NCBI RefSeq assembly: GCF_032854445.1
Contig: NW_027017961.1
Coordinates: 1-64,000 of the forward strand
DNA: 64,000 bases
Direction: 5' to 3'
DNA from: Liolophura sinensis
Taxonomy: Eukaryota > Mollusca > Polyplacophora > Chitonida > Chitonidae
This document shows, piece after piece, positions 12,140-23,500 of the stretch. The translations under genes were made by a program, and so were the position numbers. The notes beneath the pieces are model-generated. The model ran no database searches. It was given only the letters and a program-made list of their open reading frames with translations, and had not been told where the DNA came from. Each line of letters starts with the position of its first letter. The stretch's first letter is position 1.

Positions 12140-15100
12140 TAGCATATTCACTTACAAGATGAATATTGTAATCATTATAATAACATCATCAGTTACAAAG
12201 TAAACATTGTATTCATTATATTAGCACGTTCAATTACAAGATGAACATTGTAATCATTATAAAAGCATGTTCAGTTACAAGGTGAACATTGTAATCATTA
12301 TAAAAACATGCTCAGTTACAAGATGAACATTCTAATTAATATAATAGCATGTTTAGTTACAAGGTGGACATTGTAATCAGTATAAAAGCATGCTCAGTTG
12401 CAAAATGGACATTGTAATCATTACATTAGCATATTCAGTTACAAGATGAACATTGTAATCATTATAATAATGTGCTCAGTTACAAGGTGAACATTGTAAT
12501 CATTACAATAGCGTGCTCAGTTACAAGATGAACATTGTAATCATTATAAAAACATGCCCAGTTACAAGATGAACATTGTAATAGTTAAAATAGCATGTTC
12601 AGTTACAAAGTGAACATTGTAATCATTATATTAGCATGCTCAGTTGCAAGATAAACCTTGTGGTCATTATAATATCATTTTCAGTTACAAGATGAACATT
12701 GTAATCGACAAAATAGCATGTTCATTTACAAGATGAACATTGTATTCATTATATTAGCACGTTCAGTTAAAACGTGAGGATTGTAATCGATATAATAGCA
12801 TGTTCAGATACAAGATAAATATTGTAATTATTGTAATGGCATGTTCATTTACAAGGTGAACATTGTAATCATTATATTAGGATGTGCAGTTACAAGATGA
12901 ACATTGTAATCAGTATAATAGCATGCTCAATTACAAAATGAACATTGTAATTATTATAATATTATGCTTAGTTACAAGATGAACATTGTAATCATTATAC
13001 TAGTATGCTCAGTTACAAGATGAACATTATAATCATTATAATAGCATGCTCAAATACAAGATGAGCAATGTAATCATTATAATAGCATGCTCAATTACAA
13101 GATGAAGATTGTAATTAGTATAATAGCATGCTCAGTTACAACATGAACATTGTAATCATTATAATAACATGTTCAGTTACAAGATGAACATTGTAATCAG
13201 TATAACAGCATGCTCATGTACAAAATTAATATTTTAATTATTATACTAGTATGCCCAGTTACAAGATGAACATTGTAATCATAATAGCTTGTTCAGTTAC
13301 AAGATAAATATTGTAATCATTATAAAAACATCATCAGTTACAAAGTGAACATTGTAATCAGTATAAGAGCATGCTCAGTTGCAAAATGGACATTGTAATC
13401 ATTACATTAGCATATTCAGTTACAAGATGAATATTGTAATCATTATAATAACATCATCAGTTACAAAATGAACATTGTATTTATTATATTAGCACGTTCA
13501 ATTACAAGATGAACATTGTAATCATTATAATATCATGCTCAGTTGCAGGATGAAGATTGTAATCGACATAACAGCATGTTCAGTTACAAGATGAACATTG
13601 TAATCATTGTAATAGCATGTTCAGTTACAAAGTGAACATTGTAATCCTTATAATTGCATGTTCAGTTTCAAAATTAATACTTTAATTATTATTCTAGTAT
13701 GCCCAGTTACAAGATGAACATTGTAATCATTGTAATAGCATGCTCAGTTACAAGATGAATATTGTAATCATTATAATAACATCATCAGTTACAAAATGAA
13801 CATTGTATTCATTATATTAGCACGTTCAATTACAAGATGAACATTGTAATCATTATAATAGCATGTTCAGTTACAAGGTGAACATTGTAATCATTATAAA
13901 AACATGCTCAGTTACAAGATGAACATTGTAATCATTATAATAGCATGTTCAGTTACAAGGTGAACATTGTAATCATTATAAAAACATGCCCAGTTACAAG
14001 ATGAACATTGTAATACTTCTAATAGCATGTTCAGTTACGAAGTGAACAATGTAATCATTTTAATAGCATGCTCAGTTTTAGATAAACATTGTAATCATTA
14101 TAATATCATTTTCAGTTACAAGATGAAGATTGTAATCGACATAATAGCATGTTCAGTTACAAGACGAACATTGTAATCATTGTAATAGCATGTTCAGTTA
14201 CAAAGTGAACATTGTAATCATTATAATAGCGTCAACGGTTACAAGATGAACATTGTAATCATTATAATAGCATGCTCAGTTACAAGATGAACATTGTAAA
14301 CAGTATAATAGCGTGCTCATTTACAAAATGAACATTGTCATCATTATAATAGCATGCTAAGTTACAAGATGGACATTGTAATCATTATGAAAACATCATC
14401 AGTTACAAGGTGAACATTGTAATCAGTATAAAAGCATGCTCAGTTGCAAAATGGACATTGTAATCATTACATTAGCCTATTCACTTACAAGATGAATATT
14501 GTAATCATTATAATAACATCATCAGTTACAAAGTAAAATTGTATTTATTATATTAGCACGTTCAATTACAAGATGTACATTGTAATCATTATAAAAGCAT
14601 GTTCAGTTACAAGGTGAACATTGTAATCATTATAAAAACATGCTCAGTTACAAGATGAACATTCTAATTAATATAATAGCATGTTCAGTTACAAGGTGGA
14701 CATTGTAATCAGTATAAAAGCATGCTCAGTTGCAAAATGGACATTGTAATCATTACATTAGCATATTCAGTTACAAGATGAACATTGTAATCATTATAAT
14801 AATGTGCTCATTTACAAGGTGAACATTGTAATCATTACAATAGCGTGCTCAGTTACAAGATGAACATTGTAATCATTATAAAAAACATGCCAGTTACAAG
14901 ATGAACATTGTAATAGTTAAAATAGCATGTTCAGTTACGAAGTGAACATTGTAATCATTCTAATAGCATGCTCAGTTGCAAGATAAACCTTGTAGTCATA
15001 TAATATCATTTTCAGTTACTAGATGAACATTGTAATCGACAAAATAGCATGTTTCATTTACAAGATGAACATTGTAATCATTATAATAGCATGCTCAGTT

Positions 15101-15740
15101 AAAACGTGAGGATTGTAATCGATATAATAGCATGTTCAGATACAAGATAAATATTGTAATTATTGTAATGGCATGTTCATTTACAAGGTGAACATTGTAA
15201 TCATTATATTAGGATGTTCAGTTACAAGATGAACATTGTAATCAGTATAATAGCATGCTCAATTACAAAATGAACATTGTAATTATTATAATATTATGCT
15301 TAGTTACAAGATGAACAATGTAATCATTATACTAGTATGCTCAATTACAAGATGAACACTGTAATCATTATAATAGCATGCTCAAATACAAGATGAGCAA
15401 TGTAATCATTATAATAGCATGCTCAATTACAAGATGAAGATTGTAATTAGTATAATAGCATGCTCAGTTACAACATGAACATTGTAATCATTATAATAAC
15501 ATGTTCAGTTACAAGATGAACATTGTAATCAGTATAATAGCATGCTCAGTTACAAAATTAATATTTTAATTATTATACTAGTATGCCCAGTTACAAGATG
15601 AACATTGTAATCATAATAGCATGTTCAGTTACAAGATGAATATTGTAATCATTATAAAAAACATCATCAGTTACAAGTGTGAACATTGTAATCAGTATAA
15701 AAGCATGCTCAGTTGCAAAATGGACATTGTAATCATTACA
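12140..15740. repeat. ~2.33-kb-offset block duplication inside the array
   Basis: A series of marker monomers occurs twice in the same order: TCTAATTAATATAATAGC at 12331 and 14663, then AAACCTTGT(A/G)GTC, AAAACGTGAGGATTG, AGGATGT(G/T)CAG and AAATTAATATTTTAATTATT. The offset is about 2,330 bp. The edges are approximate because flanking monomers also resemble each other. The same series appears near 25.9-26.6, 43.9-44.5, 52.3-53.0 and 58.4-59.0 kb. Confidence 0.75.
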
Positions 15741-16366
15741 TTAGCATATTCAGTTACAAGATGAACATTGTAATCATTATAATCATGTGCACAGTTACAA
15801 GGTGAACATTGTATTTATTAGAATAGCGTGCTCAGTTACAAGATGAACATTGTAATCATTATAAAAACATGCCCAGTTACAAGATGAACATTGTATTAGT
15901 TAAAATAGCATGTTCAGTTACGAAGTAAACATTGTAATCATTATAATAGCATGCTCAGTTTGCAAGATAAACATTGTAATCATTATAATATCATTTTCAG
16001 TTACAAGATGAAGATTGTAATTGACATAATAGCATGTTCAGTTACAAGATGAACATTGTAATCATTGTAATAGCATGTTCAGTTACAAAGTAAACATTGT
16101 AATCATTATAATAGCGTCAACGGTTACAAAATCACCATTGTAATCAATATAATAGCACGCTCATTTACAAAATGAATATTGCAATCATATATTAGCATAT
16201 TTCATTACAAGATGAACATTGTAATCATTATTATAGCATATGTAGTTACAAGATGAACATTGTAATCATTATAAAACATCATCAGTTACAAGGTGAACAT
16301 TGTAATCCAGTATAAAAGCATGCTTAGTTGCAAAATGGACATTGTAATCATTATAATAACATGTTC

Positions 16367-16418
16367 AGTTACCAGAGAGAACGACGTTAAAAACCCAAGC
16401 ACTCACTCAGTTACCAGG
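16367..16418 (+). mobile_element. SINE 3'-tail scrap with its own target-site duplication (copy a)
   Basis: Within the array, AGTTACCAGA (16367-16376) is followed by a 32-bp scrap matching the last bases of the tRNA-SINE (ACGACGTTAA, CCCAAGCACTCACTC), then AGTTACCAGG (16409-16418). The flanking 10-bp direct repeat is what an extremely 5'-truncated retroposition would leave. It carries one extra A relative to copies b and c. Confidence 0.8.
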
Positions 16419-18603
16419 ATGAACATTGTAATCATTATATTAAGACGTTCAGTTACAAGATGAACACTGTAATCAATATAATAGCCTATTCCAGTTAAAA
16501 AATAAACATAGTAATTATTATAATGTTATGATTAGTTACAAGATGGACATTGTTATTAGTATAATAGCATGTTCAGTTACAACATGAACATTGTAATCAT
16601 TATACTAGTATGCCCAGTTACAAGATGAACATTGTTATCAGTATAATAGCATGTTCAGTTACAACATGAACATTCTAATCATTATAATAGCATGCTCAGT
16701 TACAAGATGAAGATTGTAATCAGTATAATAGCATGCTCAGTTACAAGATGAACATTGTAATCAGTATAATAGCATGCTCAGTTACAAACTTAACATTGTA
16801 ATCAGTAAAATAGCATGCCTCAGTTACAAATTAACATTGTAATCATTATACTTAGTATGCCTCAGTTACAAGATTGAACATTGTAATCAGTATAATAGCA
16901 TGCTCAGTTACAAAATGAACATTGTAATCATTATACTAGTATGCCCAGTTACAAGATGAACATTGTTATCAGTATAATAACATGTTCAGTTACAACATGA
17001 ACATTCTAATCATTATAATAGCATGCCACAGTTACAAGATGAAGATTGTAATCAGTATAATAGCATGCTCAGTTACAAAATTAATATTGTAATCATTATA
17101 CTAGGTATGCCCAGTTACAAGATGAACATTGTAATCATTATAAAAGCATGTTCAGTTACAAGGTGAACATTGTAATCATTATTAAAACATGCTCAGTTAC
17201 AAGATGAACATTGTAATCATTATAAAAGCATGTTCAGTTACAAGGTGGACATTGTAATCAGTATAAAAGCATGCTCAGTTGCAAAATGGACATTGTAATC
17301 ATTACATTAGCATATTCAGTTACAAAATGAATATTGTAATCATTATAATAACATCATCAGTTACAAAATGAACATTGTATTCATTAAATTAGCACGTTTG
17401 ATTGCAAGATGAACATTGTAATCATTATAATATCATGCTCAGTTGCAAGATGAAGATTGTAATCGACATAATAGCATGTTTAGTTACAAGATGAACATTG
17501 TAATCATTGTAATAGCATGTTCAGTTACAAAGTGAACACTGTAATCCTTATAATTGCATGTTCAGTTACAAGATAAATATTATAATCATTATGAAAACAT
17601 CATCAGTTGCAAGGTGAACATTGTAATCAGTATACAAGCATGCTCAGTTGCAAAATGGACATTGTAATGATTACAATAGCATATTCACTTACAAGATGAA
17701 CATTGTAAGAAATATTTTTAGAATAAATCGCTTCCAAACTCTGTTATATTCACCTTAGTTTAACTAAACGCCATCATATCGTATTTATGTTAATTACATG
17801 TAATATTGTAATAGGCATGTTCTTAAGTCAAGTGGCCCTTTGTTAGACTGTTTAGCCTTTCAAAACGGAAACTACAGGTATGCATATTTAAGAGAACTTA
17901 AGTTTGTCCTTTTTTAAAACCATTTTCTTCATTCCTCAATGAAAAATACATGCATTGTTTCGCACCCCTATTTGCAGCGTACTGGCAATGGGCCAAATGT
18001 GTAGAATACGATATCTGTGAAATTAATCTGACTGCAATAAGATCAGAAAATTCGACCCCAATTCTTTGATGGTTTTCTCTACGGTTCTTCTATATCGGGA
18101 CTAGTCTTGCTGACAATGGTAACTGATGCTCGTCGGCAGGTACACGTACGTTAATGAGATCAATAACTTTGTCTCTTTCTTTCAGGACAAATATGTACCT
18201 TATTAAACTAACGGTTTTGACAGATAAATGTAACAGCTCTGTGATCTCATCATGTTAGAAATGAAATAAAAAATGTGATATAGACGTACTTGAGCTCCTA
18301 ATATGTTTTTTCCAGAGTGCTTACGGTGGACTTCGTTTGGATTCTGTGAGGGTTTTGATAGGTCTGTTATATGTTAATTGTGGATTACTGAAAACTCGCA
18401 CCGCTAATATTATATGTACAAACATGTATACTTAAAGCCTTCCTTTCACTAGGAAATAAAATAGCCTGAGTAGGAGCCTTGTCAGGTGGGGTTATGTATG
18501 GGAGGACTAAGGTTTGCCTGAAGTGAAAGACATAGGTACAGTAAATGGCGCAGAGACATACATGTCTTTACAGATAAATGTTATCTGATCGTCAGTTGCA
18601 CAG

Positions 18604-18970
18604 ACCGGCCCGGATAGCACAGTTGGTAGAGCGTCCGCTTCGGGACCGGTAGATCCAGGATCAATCCTTGGTCGAGTCACACCTAAGACTTTAAAAGAGG
18701 AAGTTGTGACTTCCTCGTTTGGCGTTCAGCATGAAGGGGATAGTGCAACGACTGGTTGACCCGTTTCAGTATAATGGCTCGGGCGGGGCGGCTTACTTGC
18801 CTTCGGTAAGTCGTCTCAGTGATGCAGCACTAAATAAAAGAGCGGTGAAAATCCGTCCTGCAACAAGGAGGCACATTACACGTGCATGCACCCTAATGAT
18901 TCCTTCGTCGTCATATGACTGAAAAATTGTTGAGTACGACGTTAAACCCCAAGCACTCACTCACTCACTC
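18604..18970 (+). mobile_element. tRNA-derived SINE, full length (reference copy)
   Basis: The 367-bp element has a Pol III box A match TAGCACAGTTGG (18615-18626; fits TRGCNNAGYNGG exactly) and a box B-like GGTCGAGTCAC (18670-18680) one base short of consensus. A perfect 8-bp stem GAGGAAGT/ACTTCCTC lies at 18697-18716, and a second stem-loop ACTTGCCTTCGGTAAGT follows at 18796-18812. The tail is GTTGAGTACGACGTTAAACC followed by ACTC repeats. Target-site duplications AGTTGCACAG flank it (18594-18603, 18971-18980). Tails of this kind are widespread in mollusc SINEs and are presumed to be recognised by a partner LINE; that LINE is not in the window. I cannot assign the parental tRNA. Confidence 0.92.
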
Positions 18971-19031
18971 AGTTGCACAGCGACATACATGTCTATACAG
19001 AAAAATGCTATCTGATCGCAGTCAGTGTAAA

Positions 19032-19170
19032 ATTCCTGACGGTGTTTACTGTGCAGCAGAGATTCAGGATGGTGCTTACTGTGTAGCAGAGTTTCAGGAT
19101 GGTATTTACTGTGCAGCAGAGATTCAGGATGGTGTTTACGGTGCAACAGAGATTCAGTATGGTGTTAATT
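19032..19170 (+). repeat. 30-bp tandem repeat, 4.6 copies (decapeptide frame)
   Basis: Same 139-bp tract as in copy 1. Successive decapeptides read IPDGVYCAAE, IQDGAYCVAE, FQDGIYCAAE, IQDGVYGATE and a partial IQYGVN before a TGA. The enclosing ATG frame (18915-19172) begins in the SINE tail. The tract is unchanged at the protein level in copies 1, 3, 4 and 7, which recent amplification of L alone could explain. Confidence 0.85.
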
Positions 19171-19420
19171 GATTTAATCAACGATTCAGGAAAACACAGT
19201 GATCCAGGTTTAGAAGCTGCCTGACTTCAGGTTATATTAATATCTTGAAGTAATGATACTTCGTTGCTTGAAACCATTTAAACATCCGAATTCCACTGAC
19301 TCTCTCAACACGCTGGATGAAAGAATAAATTGGAGTGAAATCAGTTAGAGAAACACATGATTTTCTATCGGCCTCACAACGTTTTACATTTTACTTACTT
19401 ATTTAATTTTTGTTTGAGGA

Positions 19421-19604
19421 GGGCCTCAGTTACTGAGGGGGTCAGCACGCCATCGCCCTGCAATGGGCTTCCAACCGATGCGGTCGCTGTGAGTTCAAGT
19501 CCAGCTCAGGCTGGCTTCCTCTTTTTGCCGTCCATGAGGAGGTCTTCTGGCAACCTGCGGGTAGTCGTGGATTTTCCCCAGTACACCAAATAAATAAATA
19601 AATA
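19421..19604 (+). mobile_element. second SINE-like element with (AATA)n tail
   Basis: Reference copy of the second element. Box B match AGTTCAAGTCC at 19492-19502; GTCGTGGATTTTCCCC precedes a CAGTACACC junction and the AATA tail. Immediately upstream lies an AT-rich stretch containing TTACTTACTTATTTAATTT, roughly a reversed AATA tail, so an older opposite-strand insertion cannot be excluded. Confidence 0.6.
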
Positions 19605-19773
19605 ATGTTACGACCCAAACTGTCTGTATTATAAAGAGATGGCTTGTTCGAAATACACGACAGTTTAGCCGCACAAAAAAGTAACCAAAACCAGCAGATT
19701 TTATTTTTCAACAATTTATTACATTTAACAGGAACAGATAACAAGACTTTTACAAGTGCTAAAATACTTAAGT

Positions 19774-20100
19774 TTAACAAGAAATGATAGCAATATCTAT
19801 ACAAATACTAAAGTACTTACACAATGCTAAAAAATGCACAGAGGCAATATTTACAAGAGCGAAAGTCCACAGTATAACTGAGTGTATGACGACATATACA
19901 CAAAATTCCACAGACAGGGTCCGTGTACTAATAAGCACTGTGTACACAAGAGCACAAATTAAGCCTTTAAAGCCTTTGTTGCTAACTAGATAGCGTTTTA
20001 GATCTCTTGAAATGACACCTGAAAGGTTTGATTCAATTGTTGTGTAACAGTAATCACCGAATGACTGGATGATTGGGTTTGACGTCACATTGTAATGCAA
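19774..20100 (-). other. minus-strand open frame with two AATAAA signals (unassigned)
   Basis: This is the L copy 3 equivalent of the frame at 2314-2640, 108 codons, stop TAA, with AATAAA signals at 19715-19720 and 19700-19705. There is no ATG start and no recognisable domain; the C-terminal half is hydrophobic. It differs from copy 1 at several residues, including Trp to Cys and Ser to Leu. It is absent from L copies 4 and 6, which lack the region. Confidence 0.3.
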
Positions 20101-20550
20101 GTATGAAAGAAAGATTCAAAGGTTGAAAGCAATCACTGCGCGGTGTTACTTAAAAATCAGGTTGCCTTACACCTGTCAAGGCACGGGATACCACGGATTG
20201 CAGATAGTTCTCTGCTGATTTATTTTCATTTTTTTTTTGTCGATTGTTGAGAAACCTTGCTATAATGACTGAAAAGAGAAACGATCATAAAAGCTGCGGG
20301 ACCAAGTGTTCTCTGTAATCCCACATGGAACACTGGGGTTAGAGCTGATTTCCTAGCTGGCACCATCTTTTAAGTGCCAATATTGAGAAATGCCTTCTAT
20401 TTCTTCTCAACGATCAACGGTACAAAGATGCAGTTTGGACCAAATACACGCTAAAAAGCTCATCTTATCCCCACACATTATCCAGACTAAATCTTTCATT
20501 TTTCCCCTCAGCTGAAATAGACTAAATCCAGTTAAAGAGACTCGTGTTTT

Positions 20551-23500
20551 GTAATAGCATGCTCAGTTACAAGATAAACATTGTAATCATTATATTAGCA
20601 GGCTCAGTTACAAGGTAAACATTGTAATCATTATAATAGAGAGCTCAGTTACAAGATGAAAATTGTAATCATAATAGCATGTTCAGTTACAAGATGAATA
20701 TTGTAATCATTATAATAACATCATCAGTTACAAAATGAACATTGTAATCATTATATTAGCACGTTCAATTACAAGATGAACATTGTAATCATTATAATAG
20801 CGTGTTCAGTTACAAGGTGAACATTGTAATCATTATAAAAACATGCCCAGTTGCAAGATGAACATTGTAATCATTATATTAGCATGCTCAGTTACAAGGT
20901 GAACATTGTAATCATTATATTAGCACGCTCAGTTACAAGGTAAACATTGTAATCATTATAATAGAAAGCTCAGTTACAAGATGAAAATTGTAATCATAAT
21001 AGCACGTTCAGTTACAAGATGAATATTGTAATCATTATAATAACATCATCAGTTACAAAATGAACATTGTATTCATTATATAAGCACGTTCGATTACAAG
21101 ATGAACATTGTAATCATTATAATAGCATGTTTAGTTACAAGGTGAACATTGTAATCATTATAAAACATGCCCAGTTACATGATGAACATTGTAATAGTTA
21201 TAATAGCATGTTCAGTTACGAAGTGAACATTGTAATCATTATAATAGCATGCTCAGTTGCAAGATAAACATTGTAATCATTATAATATCATTTTCAGTTA
21301 CAAGATGAAGATTGTAATCGACATAATAGCATGTTCAGTTACAAGATGAACATTGTAATCATTGTAATAGCATGTTCAGTTACAAAGTGAACATTGTAAT
21401 CATTATAATTGCATGTTCAATTACAAGATGAACATTGTAAACATTATAATAGCATACTCAGTTACAAGATGAACATTGTAAACAGTATAATAGCGTGCTC
21501 ATTTACAAAATGAACATTGTCATCATTATAATAGCATGCTAAGTTACAAGATGAACATTGTAATCATTATAAAAACATAATCAGTTACAAGGTGGACATT
21601 GTAATCAGTATAAAAGCATGCTCAGTTGCAAAATGGACATTGGAATCATTACAATAGCATATTCAGTTACAAGATGAACTATGTAATCATTATAATAATG
21701 TGCTTAGTTACAAGGTGAACATTGTAATCATTACAATAGCGTGCTCAGTTTCAAGATGAACATTGTAATCATTATAATACCATGTTCAGTTACAGGATGA
21801 ACATTGCAATCATTATAATAGCACATTCAGTTACAAGATGAACATTATAATAACCTAATACCGTGTTCAGTTACAAAATGAACATTAAAATTATTATAAT
21901 AGCACTTTCAGTGACAAGGTGAAAATTAAAATCATTATAATAGCATGCTCAGTTACATGGTGAAGATTGTAATCATTATAATAGCGTCAACGGTTAGAAG
22001 ATCATCATTGTATTCAATATATAAGCATGCTCAGTTACAAAATGAGTATTGCAATTATTATATTAGCATATTTCATTACAAGATGAACATTGTAATCATT
22101 ATTATAGCATATGTAGTTACAAAATTAATATTGTAATCATTATACTAGTATGCTCTGTTACAAGATGAACATTGTAATCATATTATAAGCATGCTCAGTT
22201 ACGAGGTGAACATTGCAATCATTATAATTGCATCATCAGTTACAAAATAAACATTGTAATCATTTTAATAGCATGCTTAGTTACAAAATGAATATTGCAA
22301 TCATTATATTAGCATATTTCATTACAAGATGAACATTGTAATCATCATAATAGCATATTCGGTTACAAGATGAAGATTGTAATCAGTATAATAGCATGCT
22401 CAATTACAAGATGAACATTGTAATTATTATAATATTATGCTTAGTTACAAGATGAACATTGTAATCATTATACTAGTATGCTCAGTTACAAAATGGACAT
22501 TGTAATCATTACATTAGCATATTCGCTTACAAGATGAACATTGTAATCATTGTAATAGCATGTTCAGTTACAAAGTGAACATTGTAATCCTTATAATTGC
22601 ATGTTCAGTTACAAGATGAACATTGTAATCATTATAAAAACATTATCGGTTGCAAGGTGAACATTGTAATCAGTATACAAGCATGCTCAGTTGCAAAATG
22701 GACATTATAATCATTACAATAGCATATTCAGTTACAAGATGAACATTGTAATCATTATAATCATGTGCTCAGTTACAAGGTGAACATTATAATCATTACA
22801 ATAGCGTGCTCAGTTACAAGATGAACATTGTAATCATTGTAAAATCATGCCCAGTTACAAGATGAACATTGTAATAGTTAAAATAGCATGTTCAGTTACG
22901 AAGTGAACATTGTAATCATTATAATAGCATGCTCAGTTGCAAGATAAACATTGTAATCATTATAATATCATTTTCAGTTACAAGATGAAGATTGTAATCG
23001 ACATAATAGCATGTTCAGTTACAAGACGAACAATGTAATCATTGTAATAGCATGTTCAGTTACAAGGTAAACATTGTAATCATTATAATAACGTCAACGG
23101 TTACAAAATCACCATTGTAATTAATATAATAGCATGCTCAGTTACAAAATGAATATTGCAATCATTATATTAGCATATTTCATTACAAGATGAACATTGT
23201 AATCATTATTATAGCATATGTAGTTACAAGATGAACATTGTAATCATTATAAAAACATCATCACTTACAAGGTGAACATTATAATCAGTATAAAAGCATG
23301 CTCAGTTGCAAAATGGACATTGTAATCATTACATTAGCATATTCACTTACAAGATGAACATTGTAATCATTATTATAGCATATGTAGTTACAAGATGAAC
23401 ATTGTAATCATTATAAAAACATCATTACTTACAAGGTCAACATTATAATCAGTATACAAGCATGCTCAGTTGCAAAATGGACATTGTAATCATCACAATA

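Larger units (their letters stand above)
7361..17708. repeat. 41-bp minisatellite array, block 3 (about 250 units)
   Basis: The second-longest uninterrupted array here, 10.3 kb. It contains several higher-order levels: a 164-bp tandem duplication (10491-10818), 246-bp 6-mers (for example 11077 to 11323), and a block of about 1.27 kb near 12.14-13.41 kb repeated near 14.47-15.74 kb with an offset of about 2.33 kb. A SINE-tail scrap sits at 16377-16408. All monomers keep the same orientation. No gene or unrelated insertion was seen otherwise. Confidence 0.95.
17709..20550 (+). repeat. L unit copy 3 (complete, 2,842 bp)
   Basis: This is a reference copy, the same length as copy 7. Parts: AT-rich segment 17709-18550; left arm of a 50-bp direct duplication 18551-18600; SINE 18604-18970 with target-site duplications 18594-18603 and 18971-18980; right arm from 18978; 30-bp tandem repeat 19032-19170; spacer 19171-19420; second SINE-like element 19421-19604; 3' segment 19605-20550. 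The first segment has two sequences like splice acceptors (CTCTTTCTTTCAG ending 18185; ATATGTTTTTTCCAG ending 18315) but no open frame. L joins the array as ATTGTAA|GAAATATTTTTAG on the left and GTGTTTT|GTAATAGCATG on the right. Confidence 0.92.

Noticed and set aside
18604-18680. Functional tRNA gene
   Set aside because: Box A is good, but the box B region is one base short and the anticodon and acceptor stems do not pair well; it continues into a SINE body and tail with a target-site duplication.
21067-22136. Short frames rich in NIVIIII- and ACSV-like residues in the arrays (also 39561, 46452, 60911)
   Set aside because: These are translations of the 41-bp monomer. The frame repeats only every 123 bp and is broken by ordinary variants.
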